A stretch of 64,000 bases of DNA from Henricia sp. BOLD:AAB3569 (lineage: Eukaryota; Echinodermata; Asteroidea; Spinulosida; Echinasteridae): assembly GCA_037783545.1 (NCBI GenBank), contig JBBELK010000068.1, forward strand, positions 1,612,001-1,676,000. The letters are read 5' to 3'. The notes under the pieces were generated by a model. It made no database searches. It was not told the origin of the DNA and saw only the letters and a list, made by a program, of their open reading frames with translations. Positions within the stretch are counted from its first letter, which is position 1. Each line of letters starts with the position of its first letter. Made by a program: the position numbers and the translations under genes. Below, one piece after another: positions 12,957 to 29,368 of this stretch.

Positions 12957-13079
12957 CAGCAGCCGATTTCACGAAACTTTACGCAATTGCGCAAGTCCAC
13001 CTACGCCATAAGTTATTGCGCAAGTAATGGCGTAAGTGGACTTGCGCAATTGAGTAAAGTTTCGTGAAATCGGCTGCTG
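12957..13079. mobile_element. Foldback MITE, CAGCCGATTTCACG family, copy 1
   Basis: Arms of about 44 bp beginning CAGCAGCCGATTTCACGAAA pair almost perfectly with the right half. Related copies are at 56078-56197 and 60185-60349. Confidence 0.75.
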
Positions 13080-13675
13080 AACTTCCATTTTTGCCATTCC
13101 ACAGGTGATAACAACGTCTGAAATTCATCACAAAATGTTCATTTACCCCGATCACCTGGCGTTTGTAACAACAAACGTCATACCTCTAGTTTTCCATGAA
13201 GTGTGGTGCATCTACAACACAAAAAGTGAACTGTAAATAAGGGCAACAAGAAACAGTCGTCAATAACCTGGACTGCTTAGAGTTACATAGAATCGTTTCT
13301 GTACAGAAGGCTTTGAAACAAAACCATGCACAAAACGAACACTTGGTCGTCTGTTGAAAAACGAAGAATCGTCTGTAAATTTACAATTCCAAATAACAGT
13401 AGAGTCTATACTGTATGCAAACAGAGAAAACAAAAAGTAGAATGTACTGTTCAAAAACAGTACGCTATGTAATGCCAATTGACATATGAATGTACTGTAT
13501 TTAATGAAGAGAGATTTTTTAAACAGTGTATAAAGTTAAAACAATGTTCCACACAGAGCTGTTTTATCCCGGGCTTTTTGAGCCAAGCATCAGCTTAAAG
13601 GCAGAAACTACGCCAGTCCATCAAACGACGCTATATTAGTTTCCTCTCAAAATTTACAGAGTTATTCGTTCTTGT

Positions 13676-13935
13676 TTGATGTTTGTTTGTTCGTTTGTTT
13701 CCTTTTTGGGGGCGGGGGGGGGGGGGGTTGTTTGCTTGTCTTTGGTTTTGACATTTTACTTTTTTCGCCTTTCATTCTTTTTTGGGAGGGGTGATTTTTT
13801 TTTTTGGCCTCTTTTGACCTCACTCGGCCCTGGGCCCTCCATTCCTATATTTCGCGGCCCTCCTTTAATTTCTCTGCCTTTTTCGTTTTTTTATTCTGAT
13901 TTTTGGCCTTCTAATTCTGCTTCCCCTGCGCCTTA
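13676..13935. repeat. Low-complexity region with a G run
   Basis: T-rich and G/T-rich simple sequence with an uninterrupted G tract near 13715. Open frames here come from composition only. Confidence 0.6.
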
Positions 13936-14859
13936 GCAATTACTGTTTATATAAAGGTACCCTTGCAATACCGATGTATTAATTGATCACTGAATGCGAA
14001 GTACATGTAGGCCTACCGAGCTAATATGTTTTGCCTGTTACCCAGAAACGTGATGCAAATTAAAAGTGACTTTTTTTCCAAGTTTTTGAAAGGGGTAAAG
14101 TTTGAAAAAAATAAATTCCCATGTGCCACTTTTATAACAAACTTTTATAACAAACTTTGCTCTTCTTGCGGTATTCTGGAGAATTAAGCAACCTTCTATA
14201 CGGCAAGTGTTTCTCTTCCTTTAAGCTTCTATAGCACATGAACTATACGATTTTGTAAGCGTCGTTGGGCCCCGGAGACTCAGTGCCACCTGTGCCTGGG
14301 ATCATTTCATCGCGGAAATTCCTAATTTATGTTTTCCTGTCATGCTATGTGCTGACTTGCTTGCACGCCCGCCACATGTTGTTGGTATTCGTCGAAACAT
14401 TCGATCTGGATTCTGGATGCGATAATCTACCCCTGAGGAAACCCAATCATGACCTTAGACTGAAGGCTTACATCTTATATTAGCCCTTTTATTATTGTGG
14501 CAGACATAGTAGTTTTGTTCCGCCATATAGCCTATACTTCAAGAAGGTTGATTGACATATTACAGGGGGAGCCAGGATCACCCATTTTGCACTCCCCAGA
14601 ACTAAACCAAACCAACTTTTTAAGGCTCACCAAAACACAATCGGGTTGTTCCAAAAAATAAAAACTGGCCCAAAGCAAAACAATATTCAAGATGGCCGCC
14701 AGTTTTTTGTTTATTAAAATGGATTTTAAAAAAACAATACAAAGAACTTGCCAGAGAATTTTTGTCCATTTTTGCATTTGGAGAAGTCTTCAGAACACCA
14801 TACTAATTTGCATAATATTCAAATTACCTTCCGCCATTAGGAAATGTTCTACTTTTCAA

Positions 14860-14965
14860 TTTAACTTTATAATCGCCAGTTGCAAAGAAGAAAGGCGAGT
14901 AGAGCAAGAACCAACACCCTCAATTTGGGAAAGCATGTGGAGAATAAACATTTCTTAAAAAACAA
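14860..14965 (-). pseudogene. Decayed SLC22 exon 3-like fragment
   Basis: The minus strand reads VLVLALLAFLLCNWR, matching VLVLALLAFLLPNWRR of exon 3 in the intact transporter (1720-1916). At DNA level it shares AGTAGAGCAAG and TGGGAAAGCATGT in the same order. The preceding part is shortened and frameshifted, and no partner exons are seen around it. It is best read as a pseudogene remnant of a second SLC22 gene on the same strand. Confidence 0.55.
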
Positions 14966-15891
14966 AAGACCTTGTGCTCAACAAGTGCAACTCGTTCATT
15001 TTTGTTTAATGCAAAGAACAAAAAATAACTACTGCAATTTGTTTTTCACCCGAACGCGTCGTCAGGCAAATCTAGTCAAACATGGCTAAAATCGTCTACA
15101 CTGGCCGCCATCAACGGTTTACAATTGCATAGTTCCGAGATTGCCCAGTTAACCCCGCCCCTTAGATATTGTTGCTATGTGCTCACAAGCCATCGCAAAA
15201 AAATGGCGACACAACGTACAAAGCAACGGGACTCGGCATGGAAAGCACAGATTCATTGGAGAAAATTCGAAGGTATTTATGTTTTAGAGTCGACAGTTAC
15301 CGTAGCACACACTGAGCGAAGGGCTAGTATTGCAGTGATGACATATATTCATAAAAATGCGCTTTCCTACCTTTGAACAGCGAATCGCCATACATTGAAA
15401 CCAAAATTCATCCGGTCACTGGCGCATACAACATACAAACTGTATGGGCAGAAAATCGCGTGATTGTGTGATGATTGCATCACTTTGACCTATGTGGGCG
15501 CCGTCTGCTAGCTCTGTTGCGATTGGTCGGCGGGTTCGGCTTGATTGACAGGTCGGACCTATGCATTGGTGGCAACCTTTTCCCTCATGTTTGCCCTCGT
15601 ACGTTCCACTAAAGACATTTCAACTCGTTCACCAAAAGCTACCATAGAATTGGTTATTAATTCATCTTTAATTCTGATATAAATTAACACTTATTCAGCG
15701 AAAGCTTTTTTTTTCAATCGCGTTTACAATTGCGTCATCTTGAAAAATTACGTGATCACAACTGACTGGAGATGAACCTACCCCCGGGGCTTGGTTCCTC
15801 TAGTCAGACTAGCTTGTCAAACCATGCAGCGTTCGGGTGACATCTAGATCGACTATGGTTAGTCTAGTTAACTATAGTCTCCCGCCCGAAC

Positions 15892-17545
15892 TTGAAACAA
15901 TCTTTCAAAACTGGATACAAGCACCAAATTGTGCATGTATATCCCTCTTGGGCCACTTTTTTGGAAAAGCCCGTTAGCCACTTGAAAATTAAAAATGGCC
16001 GCCATTTTTCAAGATGGCCGCCATTTTTCAAAATGTCCACCATATCCTTATGTCATGACCTTATAAAATGGCAGATAATTGTCCGATTTGAATGATCTTG
16101 GAATCCAATTATATGTTTTTGATCCTAGAAGCTGAATTTATAACTCTAAATTTCCTAGGGGGCTTCTGTCCAACATGTTTGGTTGATTAGTAGGCCTACC
16201 CTTAACCCTCCGATCTTCAATAAAACCGTTGTCGTAGTACAAATTTGCAGTTTTTGTTAATTACTAAACTTTTTTTTTGGCTGATAAAGCTCAAACTCAA
16301 CTCTTCTAATTTAAGCATGTGCTGTCACCTTTAATCTAGGGTTCACGCTTCGGCCACAGCGAACCGCAGAAAGCAGGGCCTTTAGGGAATCCTCATTGAA
16401 TTGTGTACAAAACCTGATCCCCTTGTGATGCCGCACTTGGTTTGCCGCACAATCAATCACCTATGCTTTCTCAGCCCTGTATGCAAACAGCTGTGTTCAA
16501 CTAATCGCTGACCCAGACAAACTGTATTGTACGCAACAATTACCTTTCAGTCGAGCGGAAATAATCCCCAGCAAAAAGCGCCTTATATGGTGTTACTGGC
16601 ACCCTTCGTGGTGTTAATGGCACCCTTCAGTCGCACGCTATGTTGGTATGGCACCCTTTAAGCGGCATCTTATTGTGTACCCTTTAGCTGTGCCATATGG
16701 TGAAAGGTACCCTTTAGCAGTGTAGCTGCACCCTAGGGTGGGAATTAGGTGCCATTTAGCGGCGCCTTATGATAGGACAGCACCTGTATCAGCACGCTAT
16801 GGTGTGAAGGCACCCTTTGGCAGTGCCTTATGGTGTTACTGGCATGTTATGATGGAATGGCGCCCTTAGGCTAACAGCACCCAAGCTTTAGCCGCGCCCT
16901 ATGGTGAAAGGGCACACTTTAGCAGCATCTTATCGTGTAATAGCACCCTTTCGCCGCGCCCTATTTGGAAAGGCACACACTTTAGCAGCATAATGGTGTG
17001 GTCGCACCCTTTAGCAGTGCTCTATGGTGGGAAGGCGCCTTTTAGCAGCCTCTTATGGTGTTACCGCCACCCTTTAGTCCCACGCTATGTTGGTATGGCG
17101 CCCGTAAGCGGTATCTTATGGCGAAGCAAATATCCAGACGTGTTGGGCGAGCATCCACGCAGCAGATCTGGCCACGAGACATGCAATTCAGACAGAGTGG
17201 CGCACCCTGCCCCAGTGGCCCATACGGAGGCTTGTGCGGTCAGCTTTACCACACGGTGTTCATACATGTTTAATAATTGTTAATAATTGATAAAACAAAT
17301 TAATGGATTTCAAGATCATTCAAACTGGACGAATCTATGACATTTTATGAGGTCAAAACACAATTCTATGTCAACAAGGCGGCCATCTTTTTAAAAAAAA
17401 TGGCGGTCATTTTGAATTTTCAAGTGGCTAACGGGCTTTTCCAAATAAGTGGTCCAAGAGGGATATTCATGCAAAATGTGATGCTTGTATCCACTTGTGA
17501 ACGATTCCATCAAATACTCACTTATCTGCATGCTGTCCACAGCAA
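15892..17545. mobile_element. 1.6-kb element with ~200-bp inverted ends and minisatellite core
   Basis: Left arm (15892-16110) and right arm (17300-17530, inverted) share GGATACAAGCA, ATATCCCTCTTGG, GGAAAAGCCCGTTAGCCACT, AAAATGGCCGCCATTTT-type blocks and GATCTTG(G/A)AATCC in the same order. The centre is a tandem repeat. No transposase is seen. A piece with AAGATGGCCGCC near 14690 may be related. Confidence 0.65.
16580..17130 (+). repeat. Degenerate minisatellite, ~33-bp units
   Basis: Imperfect units of the form GGCACCCTTTAGCAGCGCC followed by TTATGGTGT are repeated about fifteen times with length variation. Non-coding. Confidence 0.7.
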
Positions 17546-18330
17546 ATTTCATTTTCAAAATGTGTAGCTATACAGTTGACGTATATTTACACTTCACCCG
17601 TGGACGACAGCGGCAAATCTGACCGTGGCGTCAACCGCCTCCGTGACTATATGCCTACATTGCCAGAACGTACGTGTTTGCACTTTGCACGTCGTCCGGC
17701 GTCAAGTGGTTATAGAGATTCCAGGGACTATACTCTGGTCACAAAACTATATTGCACAACTTTCAACAGGTCTACTGATTGCCACGAATATTTTATAGAA
17801 GTTAAATTTGTTCTACCCTATCACCATCCCTAAACTTTGGCAATAATTAATGCTGGTTTGAATCTTCTAAGCAGATAGACACGAATCATTACAAATGCTG
17901 CACATACACGGATACTGACGAACGGTAAGCAAAAGTGGTAAACTGTTTTGTAAACTAAAAACCTGGAGATATGCATCATGGAAGTAAACACGGGATTCAC
18001 TTTGTCGAAGTAGAAACATTAATATTGCTATTCTAAGCACAAGCTATATATAGCTGGCGTTCTGGCGTGTTTGTCATTCGTCAACCATTACTCTCAGTAT
18101 TGTTTTCAATGGTGATTAGGCACCATAACAGATTGCGTTTATTATTTTTCCGTAAATTCACCTCGACTTACGACATTTATGGGCGTAAAGCAGCTTCGAC
18201 TTACACTAATATTTGGCAGATGAAGCAAACGAATGAAACTTACATAGCCCGTAAGTTACGGCAGGACGATTTCCAGTACTTTTTACGTTAAATTTATCCA
18301 ATTATTCCGTTTATATCAATTTTTTATGTA

Positions 18331-18475
18331 TAGACCGTGTGGAATATCCGCCATCTTGTGGGCAGTTTCTTTGTTCATTGAGGACATGCATGGTTGCACA
18401 GTGTACTACATTGTTGAACCGGTTCAAGTAACAAAAGGTGCCCCACAAGATGGCAGCTTTTCGATATAAATGCGG
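18331..18475. mobile_element. Hairpin element, TAGACCGT family, copy 1
   Basis: Starts TAGACCGTGTGGAATATCCG and ends with the imperfect complement (GATGGCAGCTTTTCGATA). It shares CCGCCAT, GGGCAGTTTCTTTG and related words with copies at 20568 and 62499. Confidence 0.6.
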
Positions 18476-18548
18476 TTTTTCCATCAATGTCCCTAATTTA
18501 CAGGCTCGCTTCTTCAACCGTAAACCGGACAAATACCTTGAGCAATAT

Positions 18549-18734
18549 GCACGTAAAACGCAAACGTGAACGCGAAAATAATGTTATTTGAGCACTGGTC
18601 ATATCTTAGGTCTTAGAACCCAGGTTCGAATCTTGGTCACGGCAAATGTATCTCAGAGTCTCATTTTTTGTTTCCATCTCCTTAGAAAATAAAAACAAAG
18701 TGCTCAAACCATTTCGCGTTCGCGTTTTACGTGC
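18549..18734. mobile_element. Element with GCACGTAAAACGC inverted ends and tRNA-like core
   Basis: GCACGTAAAACGCAAACGTG at the left and CGCGTTCGCGTTTTACGTGC at the right. The core holds a B-box-like GGTTCGAATCTTGG. A diverged second copy lies at 24411-24609. Confidence 0.55.
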
Positions 18735-18895
18735 TTCTAAACCTCCCTATTACTACATTTTGAATGGAGTTCGCATTCGACGCGTGCAAGTTAGTGTAGA
18801 TTTTAGTAAATTCATCCATACATTTTTTTAAATTTTACTAAATTCCTCCATACTTTGTAGCTAAAAAAAACCTTTCTACACTGCCTAAGTTGAGC

Positions 18896-22808
<3,913 letters not shown>

Positions 22809-22896
22809 CTGGAGAAAAAAAATTGACTTTGATATTTTTTGGGATCATATAGTAATAACTAAACCATAATCTAGACCAACATAGGCTGGGCAATTC

Positions 22897-23290
22897 TTGG
22901 GTTTCACGTGGCTTGACAACGGTTGCTATCCGCCATTACTGTGTCCATACTAGTATGGACACAGTAATGGCGGATAGTTGATCTATAGTTGATCTATTTA
23001 CGCTATGGCGTGCCATACGCGTGACGTCAACACTGATAATTTTGCCATCAACCCTGGAAAAACAAGTCTCAACATTTTTAAAAACTTGCCAACAGAAGCA
23101 CGGTATGCCAGTTTCAAACAGTCTATCAACATTCAAAAGTCATGCCAACCTTGTTTTCTTGCGCAACATTTGCGAAAATATGGGTCAACATTAAATTATC
23201 AGTGTTAATTTTTTTTGCTTTGGCGTGCCATAAGTATGGATACAGTAATGGCGGATAGCAACCGTTGTCAAGCCAATTAGTGAAACCCAA
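22897..23290. mobile_element. Foldback element with ~55-bp arms and an inner palindrome
   Basis: Ends TTGGGTTTCAC and GTGAAACCCAA continue into arms sharing GGCTTGACAACGGTTGCTAT and CCGCCATTACTGT. A second, perfect 26-bp-arm palindrome (22926-22977) repeats the CCGCCATTACTGTGTCCATA block head to head. Confidence 0.7.
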
Positions 23291-23689
23291 TAATACAAAG
23301 GTCTTTTCTCTTACGAAAGGAGAGCGCGATTTTTAACACTAAAGTGGCCTTTATACGGGCCCCAGTTCCAATGAGATGCCACCAAGTCGGCCCATAATGC
23401 CGTCGTTGATTGATCAATAATCTTACAATCCAAGGACGAACATTATCGATAGAAACGTTACCAAATATGAATGTGTTATGTTACGTCCCAGTGTTACGTA
23501 CGAAATGAACACAAAACAGAAGACCAGTCAGTTGCAGATGGAATTTTTGGGGGGAAGAGGTTCATTGGATCAACACTAATATGTGTCCGATGCGCCAGAC
23601 ACTCAGGTGGCAGCTGTCACCACGTCGTTCGCTTGGATTCTGCGGCGCGGCTTTCAGAGCGTTGTTTTAATCCAAATTCCCTCCACAGA

Positions 23690-23968
23690 AATTTAAGCCA
23701 CATAGATGCAGTAATATTTTATTCAGAAAATCTAAAAATCCATGCATTTTTTGTTGAATGGAATGTAAACAAAAATCGTTTGCAAACGATTTTTTAAAAC
23801 ACCTTCAGTTGGCAATTTTCCCCACAAAGGTATACCATTTTACGCTGGAAAAAATAATTTCAAGTTTGTTACCATTGCTATCACTTTTAGTCGGGCTTTT
23901 CTTGTCAACGTGAGGTACAATTTTAGGTAACTGCAAAATGATGTACTGCATTGGGCTTTATATGTTGC
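23690..23968 (+). mobile_element. Hairpin-core MITE, copy with TCGTTTGCAAACGA centre
   Basis: Family landmarks in order: AGCCACATAGATGCAGTA, AATCCATGCATTTTTTGTT, the palindrome AAAATCGTTTGCAAACGATT, CACCTTCAGTTGGCAATTT, TTTTAGTCGGGCTTTTCTTG and GGGCTTTA. Confidence 0.65.
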
Positions 23969-24410
23969 ATTCCATTTTGCTACAGTATAGTGTACGTCTT
24001 GCCGCAGTTATCCCATAGCATCAAAACACATCAAAATGTGATCCACGTATTAGCTGCACATCGTAGCAATTTACCTGTGACATAAAACTCCGTTTTTGAT
24101 TAACAGGCAACTCGGCCTTTCTTTCCTGTCTTTACCAGCCAAAATCCACGATCCTTAATTTAACCCATAATATACTATCTCACATGTGGCAGGATATTAT
24201 TCTTTACACAGGCCACACGCATGTAAACGTTTATATTGTCGTTCTGAAAGCTAAACTGCTCAACATGCACCCAAGTTTTTTGTCTATTAAACTATGATGA
24301 CCAAAACATTTTTTTAAGCTGGTATGTTCCGTTGTAAAAAGTGGCATTTGTTCAAGCAATTTTTTCTTTACATGATGCAAATACCACAAATAATAGAGAG
24401 ATTATTATAT

Positions 24411-24609
24411 GCACGTAAACGCGAATATGAAATGGCTCGAGCACTGGTCATATACTCAATTGGAGAAACGAGCCCAGAGCCAAGAGTTATCTTGCACCGA
24501 AAGTCACAATAATTGGTGGATTTTTGTTTTCGTCTGTTCTAAGATTTTCTCAAAGTAACGATCAAGACAGTGTTCAAAGCATTTCGAGTTCACGTTCGCG
24601 TTATACGCC
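24411..24609. mobile_element. Second copy of the GCACGTAAAACGC element
   Basis: GCACGTAAACGCGAATATGA at the left and CACGTTCGCGTTATACG at the right, with the shared core GAGCACTGGTCATAT. The tRNA-like box is decayed. Confidence 0.5.
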
Positions 24610-25988
24610 CTATCTCCAGTAGGCCATATACAACGGTGTTTCATCCGGAAAACGAACCTAAAAAAATATGTAGGCCTATAAACCCTCCTAATTATATAAC
24701 CAGAACTCATAAAGTAAAATGTACGTTTCCATTTATAGGCGTTTATAATTTGTTAATTGAGTGTATAACATTGAACAACAAATCATTACAAGGAAAAAAA
24801 GATGCTCGAAATCATATTCAGGCATGTTTTATTTTACCCCTATAGGCCTAATGAATTGCTGTTTGAAATAGTGGTAATGTTCTTATGCTTGGCTGCGTAT
24901 AGTCGAATGTTTCATAATACATTTGGGGTTCCCCTTGTATTCTATAATTCGGAATTCGAATTAGGAAATACTTGGCAGTTTCTCAATTAAAGACATACGA
25001 ATGAGGAACTGTTGTTTTCCAGTTTCTAAGTCTAACTGAACGTCTCACCACAAGATATGCCCAAAGGCTGAAACATTTGAAACAGCAAATCCATTTCATA
25101 AGTTTAAGGATATATTTAATGCTTTTATACAGGGGGGTTCAAATAAAAGGTAGTCCAACTCTGAAAGGTTGTTTTGACTAGAGTATACGTTTGCCAGTAA
25201 AAAGCATGGTATATAGCAACTTAAAGCAGAGGGTACGGGCTTTCCAATGATAAGATTGTGTCATTTTTGTGTGTCAATAATAAATTGTTCAACATGAAAG
25301 TGAACCAACGCCCATTTTGCACCTCAATTTCAAGACAATGGTGCTCGGTGATGCGTAAATCTAGGAACGTGACCAAGGTATCATTGGAAAGCCCATATCC
25401 CCTGCTTTAAGATGGTATACCATGCTTTTTATTGACAAATGTATAGTCTGGTCAAAACAACCTTACAAAGTTGGATTACATTTTTTTTTTAAACACCCTG
25501 TATACGAGCAACAAAAGAAATGCACATTTTCGGTTTAATCAATTTTAAACTTCCTTTTGTAATTAAGTTGACATTGAAACATTCACATAACAGCTTCGTT
25601 GCGTTATGCATGACTGGATAAAGCTTCTTTGTGCTGAAAATTGCCACTCCCAGATTGGCTGCTTTTTCAATTAAAAGTTGAGAAAATGCTTGCCTTTCTT
25701 TTGTTGCTCTGTATTTATTCCGAAACAAGATCAAGCGTTTTCTTCTTTTTATAGACATATTTACGATCCAATTTACTTCAGAAAAAAATACTGTCCTACC
25801 TTGCCAGTCTACCATTGCTAGTTTTCACAGTCGTTTAGTCGGCCTATCCTTATTTCGATGCCTCCCTTCGAAGACCGTTTCTCGATTATACATGCAGCCC
25901 AACAACTGGCCTCTTACTGCAGACTGTGAACGCCCAATGGGTACGGCGAGTTGTTACCATGTGCGCAGATGTTTGAGCAGTTTAATAG

Positions 25989-26501
25989 TTAAAGGCAGTA
26001 TACATCATTGGTAATCTCGAAAATCAGAAATTTTCACAGATTTACGCTTAACAATATAAACATGACGACCGTATAAAACTTCCCCTGAAATGGTTTTGTC
26101 TGAAGTGCTATAGTCTTTGAGAAATGAGTAAAACAATTAGTTTTCGTCTCATGAAACGAAAATTCAATTCGCCCCAAAACCATTTCGCCCAAGTGCCATT
26201 TCGCCCCAAATCACTTCGCCCGAGTGCCATTTCGCCCCAAACTACTTCGTCCAAACACTACATCGCCCAAATGCCACTTCGCCCCAAAACCACTTCGCGC
26301 ACAGGCCGTGGTTCAGGGCGAAATGGTTCAGGGCGAAGTGGTTTTGGGGCGAAATGACTGCAAACCCTTTTTTGACTGTTTTCTCAAAAGTTAGTACGGA
26401 GCTGGTTTTTGCTCAGGTTGGTTTTAATCATGCATATCTTCAATCACACAGTGGGATAAAACTATTTGTAACAGTTTACCAATCATGTATAATATCTTTA
26501 A
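25989..26501 (+). mobile_element. TTAA-flanked MITE with CCATTTCGCC array, copy 2 (intact)
   Basis: TTAA at both ends; array at about 26160-26360 with strand switch near 26305. This is the cleanest copy, with no nested insertion. Confidence 0.8.
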
Positions 26502-26569
26502 GCTCTTGACTAACTTAAAGTTGGATGTGTCTTGAGGTGAAATGAAATGCTCGGTCAATTTTTCAGGAC

Positions 26570-26710
26570 TTAAAGGCACAGGTTTGTTAGCAATGCGCGC
26601 GTGCCAAATCCGTGTCACGAAATACGCAGCTCCATAGCAAAGGCATGGAGCTGCGTATTTCGTGGCACGAAATTGGCGCGCGCGCATTGCTGACGAGCCT
26701 GTGCCTTTAA
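26570..26710. mobile_element. TTAA-flanked palindromic MITE, copy 1
   Basis: TTAA at both ends. Arms AAAGGCACAGG...TTTCGTG(G/T)CACGAAAT pair over about 65 bp around an AGCAAAGGC centre. A second copy, cut short on the right, is at 62931-63059. Confidence 0.75.
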
Positions 26711-26837
26711 AGGCCAATATATAATTTGCAAGAGAACATTTTTTTATGGATTTCTGGAATAAGGGCATATCTAAAGAACAATTATGGGTAAACTAACCTG
26801 TTGAAATTTTAGCAACATGGCGCAATGCTTTAAAAAA

Positions 26838-27150
26838 AAGAAAAAATTTCAGCCACATAGATGCAATATTACTTCGGAAAACCTGAAAAATCCAAGCATG
26901 ATTTTTGTGTTAAATGTATGGAAAATGTGTATATAGGCCTACAGACTTTTTTATTTTTCCTTATTTATTTACTTTTTTAATTTATATAAATAAAAAAGCA
27001 CCTTCAGCTGGCAATTTCTTACACTTTTTCACACGAAACAAAAATCATGTGATGTTTGTTATTATTATCAACACTTTTAGTCGGGTTTTTCTTGTTGACT
27101 ATAGTGAAGTAATATTTTGGGTAACTGCAATTTTGTATTGGGCTTTAAAC
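26838..27150 (+). mobile_element. Hairpin-core MITE, further copy
   Basis: AGCCACATAGATGCAATATT, CACCTTCAGCTGGCAATTTC, ACACTTTTAGTCGGGTTTTT and GGGCTTTAAA occur in the same order as at 23690. The central palindrome is replaced by an AT-rich stretch with AGGCCTA. Confidence 0.6.
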
Positions 27151-27839
27151 ACTACAAACGCTTCGCACAGCGAAGGCTTTTAAAGTTGTTTTTTTCCGTG
27201 AAGAATGGTAACGTAACGTGGTCAGTCTATTTCGTCTGGACTGGGGATCTATAAATAGGGCACGTAATGAGTAATGCATCTTCTCGTCAATATCAGCTAG
27301 ACTTGCTCCTAGTTTCCATCTGGTGTCGACTGGGTTGTTAACAGCCAGCGGCTATGACAACGATAGCTCAGAGCCCATTCCTAGGCATCGGTGAACATAG
27401 CAGATCGATAGCTCGTCTGATTAATTCAATGGGTACCAACAATTACAGAGCTCGGTGCAAGCCTCGTCTCCTATTCAATGCATTACCAAGAGTCCGCAGG
27501 CCTCCTACAGGTGTTCCATACAAATTTCTGTGAGGCAGAATTAGGGTCGTTCGTGTAGGCCTACGTATTTGGCTATTTTTATCAAGTTATAATAGGATTC
27601 TTTCAGTATACGATGACCCAAACCATACACAAACCATACACCATACATTAAAATATTTTCAAATTAACGCAACGTGAGTGATTGGGAAACTAAGCACATT
27701 TTGCTTAGCACAGAATTTATATGCTTTATAAAATGGGTTACCGGCCAAAACTGTATGTCAAACTGTGTTTTTAGAAATAGCAAGATATTAGTGACTGTAC
27801 ATCACTTAATGTTTGGCTTGCAACCCATTTTTGCAATAA

Positions 27840-28027
27840 ACACTACTCACAATAAGGTATAGGAAATTGTGGGGGTATAGGGGCCTACGCATTATTTTAT
27901 TGAGGGTATGCATTCCGCTTGAATTATTTTGTGGCAGATACACCTTGTCACAGGAATAGGTGAAACAGTCATTTGAAAACAGTCATTCCAATACCAATAT
28001 CCCTAACTTTTTGCCATGCAGTAGTGT
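27840..28027. mobile_element. MITE with ACACTACTCACAATAAG ends (empty copy)
   Basis: ACACTACTCACAATAAGGTA at the left and TTTTGCCATGCAGTAGTGT at the right. The same element at 39052-39506 carries an inserted SINE. The junction GGTATGCATTCCGCTTGAAT shows the uninterrupted state. Confidence 0.65.
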
Positions 28028-28232
28028 ATTCTGTGCAAAGCAATTTCATAATGCTATATGAAATTGGCCCCTGGTCGCTGGATCGATAGTTTACTGACTA
28101 CAAGTAGTCAATACCTAAACCGGCCAGAACTGACGCGTACGGACAAAATTGGCCGCCACAAATGGTGTCAGAAGTGGGATGTAGGCCTACGCTTTGTTGT
28201 TTACATGTATTATAGACCCATCGACGTAGCAA

Positions 28233-28257
28233 TCTTCTTCTTCTTCTTCTTCTTCTT
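28233..28257. repeat. (CTT)n microsatellite
   Basis: Eight consecutive CTT/TTC triplets. Confidence 0.9.
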
Positions 28258-29368
28258 TCGTATGATCCCCTAAAGGGATCTAGTTGCTGAAGGATTTGCC
28301 GACTTACGTCGTTGCCCTGTATATAGCTATAGGAGGTTCTTCAGCTCAGCCACGAAGTGCGAGAGAACAGGAATAATTTGAATTCTTAGTTTTAGAGGTG
28401 GGAAAAACCCACGGAATCAAGCATGGACTGAGATAACCCAATCCACATAGCTAGGCCTACTGACCCGGACGGGATTAGAACCAGGGCCGCATATATTGGT
28501 ACTATGGTGGAGGGAGAGGAAATAACCGCTACGTAGCAATGAGAGCGAGTCAGGAATAGGGAAGATTTTAGGAACCAAACATAGAACCATGAAAAACTCC
28601 AGAAGTTTCGGATATACCTCCATGTAAAGAGGATGAGCGGCGGCGTTCAGTGTAGGCCTATATGAAAGCATGCACCGGAAGGGCAAAAATAAAGCAAATG
28701 GGAGAATGACTGTCGCGGCTGGGGGACTAAAGCTTGGCGGCGTGTAGGCCTACCAGTTTGGGAAGTTTCGCTCAACTCAGCTATTGCAACTGGATATCCC
28801 TTCTTGACTGAGAGCAAGTGGACATCTACTCAGAGTGACACATCTGAGCCTGGAAAAGGACATGGCAACCATAGCCTATTTTAGAACTCTTCGCAAAACA
28901 CCAGAACAAAACCAACCACATAGAGTCGCTGAAACTAAGCAACCCGTGGCAAAAGAGGTGACGAAAAGACAAACATATAAGGACACATGAAATACTAATT
29001 TAGGAATATGTGGGCCTATAGTATAGTAGTACTGCCGCTCCGGATCAGCCCCAACAAATTCGGAGGAGTCGGCCTATCGGGGAAGCTAAATGAGCGCACC
29101 CACAATAATATTGCGCCCTCTGTCATGCGGCGGGGCGCACGGTGTAAAACAAGCAGTACACGTACACGTGTGCGTGAATTTTGGTGATTCCATCAGCTCT
29201 GCTCCGCCATATCGCCATTCACACCAGTGTTCTTATCAACTCAAGTGTGCTTCTTGTTGTCTTGTTGGTGTTGCATAGGCTTACACAAGGTTCGTTGGGC
29301 AAGCAGCACCCGCATGAGTGATGTTTTTCTTGGAAACACTTTTTTAATCATCAGTTCCACTTCCGGGT

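Larger units (their letters stand above)
5281..18895. other. Intergenic region between SLC22 and sulfotransferase genes
   Basis: No intact gene seen. It contains the listed repeats and two SLC22 relics, with otherwise AT-rich unique-looking DNA. The blocks 5860-5990 and 14265-14400 resemble each other (CACCTGTGCCT, GATCATTTC, CTTGCACGC and ACATGTTGTT in order), a further sign of local duplication. 10900-11060 is CpG-rich without an identifiable exon. 7720-7890, 8790-9530 and 10430-10900 hold nothing I can name. Confidence 0.5.

Noticed and set aside
9541..13160. AGGTGATCGGG at 9541 and CCCCGATCACCT at 13147 considered as the ends of one 3.6-kb element.
   Set aside because: Only about 10 bp match and no target duplication was found; left as a possibility only.
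15203..15272. Possible first exon: ATGGCGACACAACG in good start context, donor GTATTTATG.
   Set aside because: Only 23 codons, no partner exon downstream, and no recognisable protein.
16580..17130. Regularly spaced units considered as a CRISPR array.
   Set aside because: Units are degenerate and contiguous with no unique spacers, in an animal genome; it is a minisatellite.
27240..27560. TATAAATA word followed by GC-richer sequence, considered as a promoter with a small RNA or gene.
   Set aside because: No reading frame, RNA fold or downstream exon could be identified.
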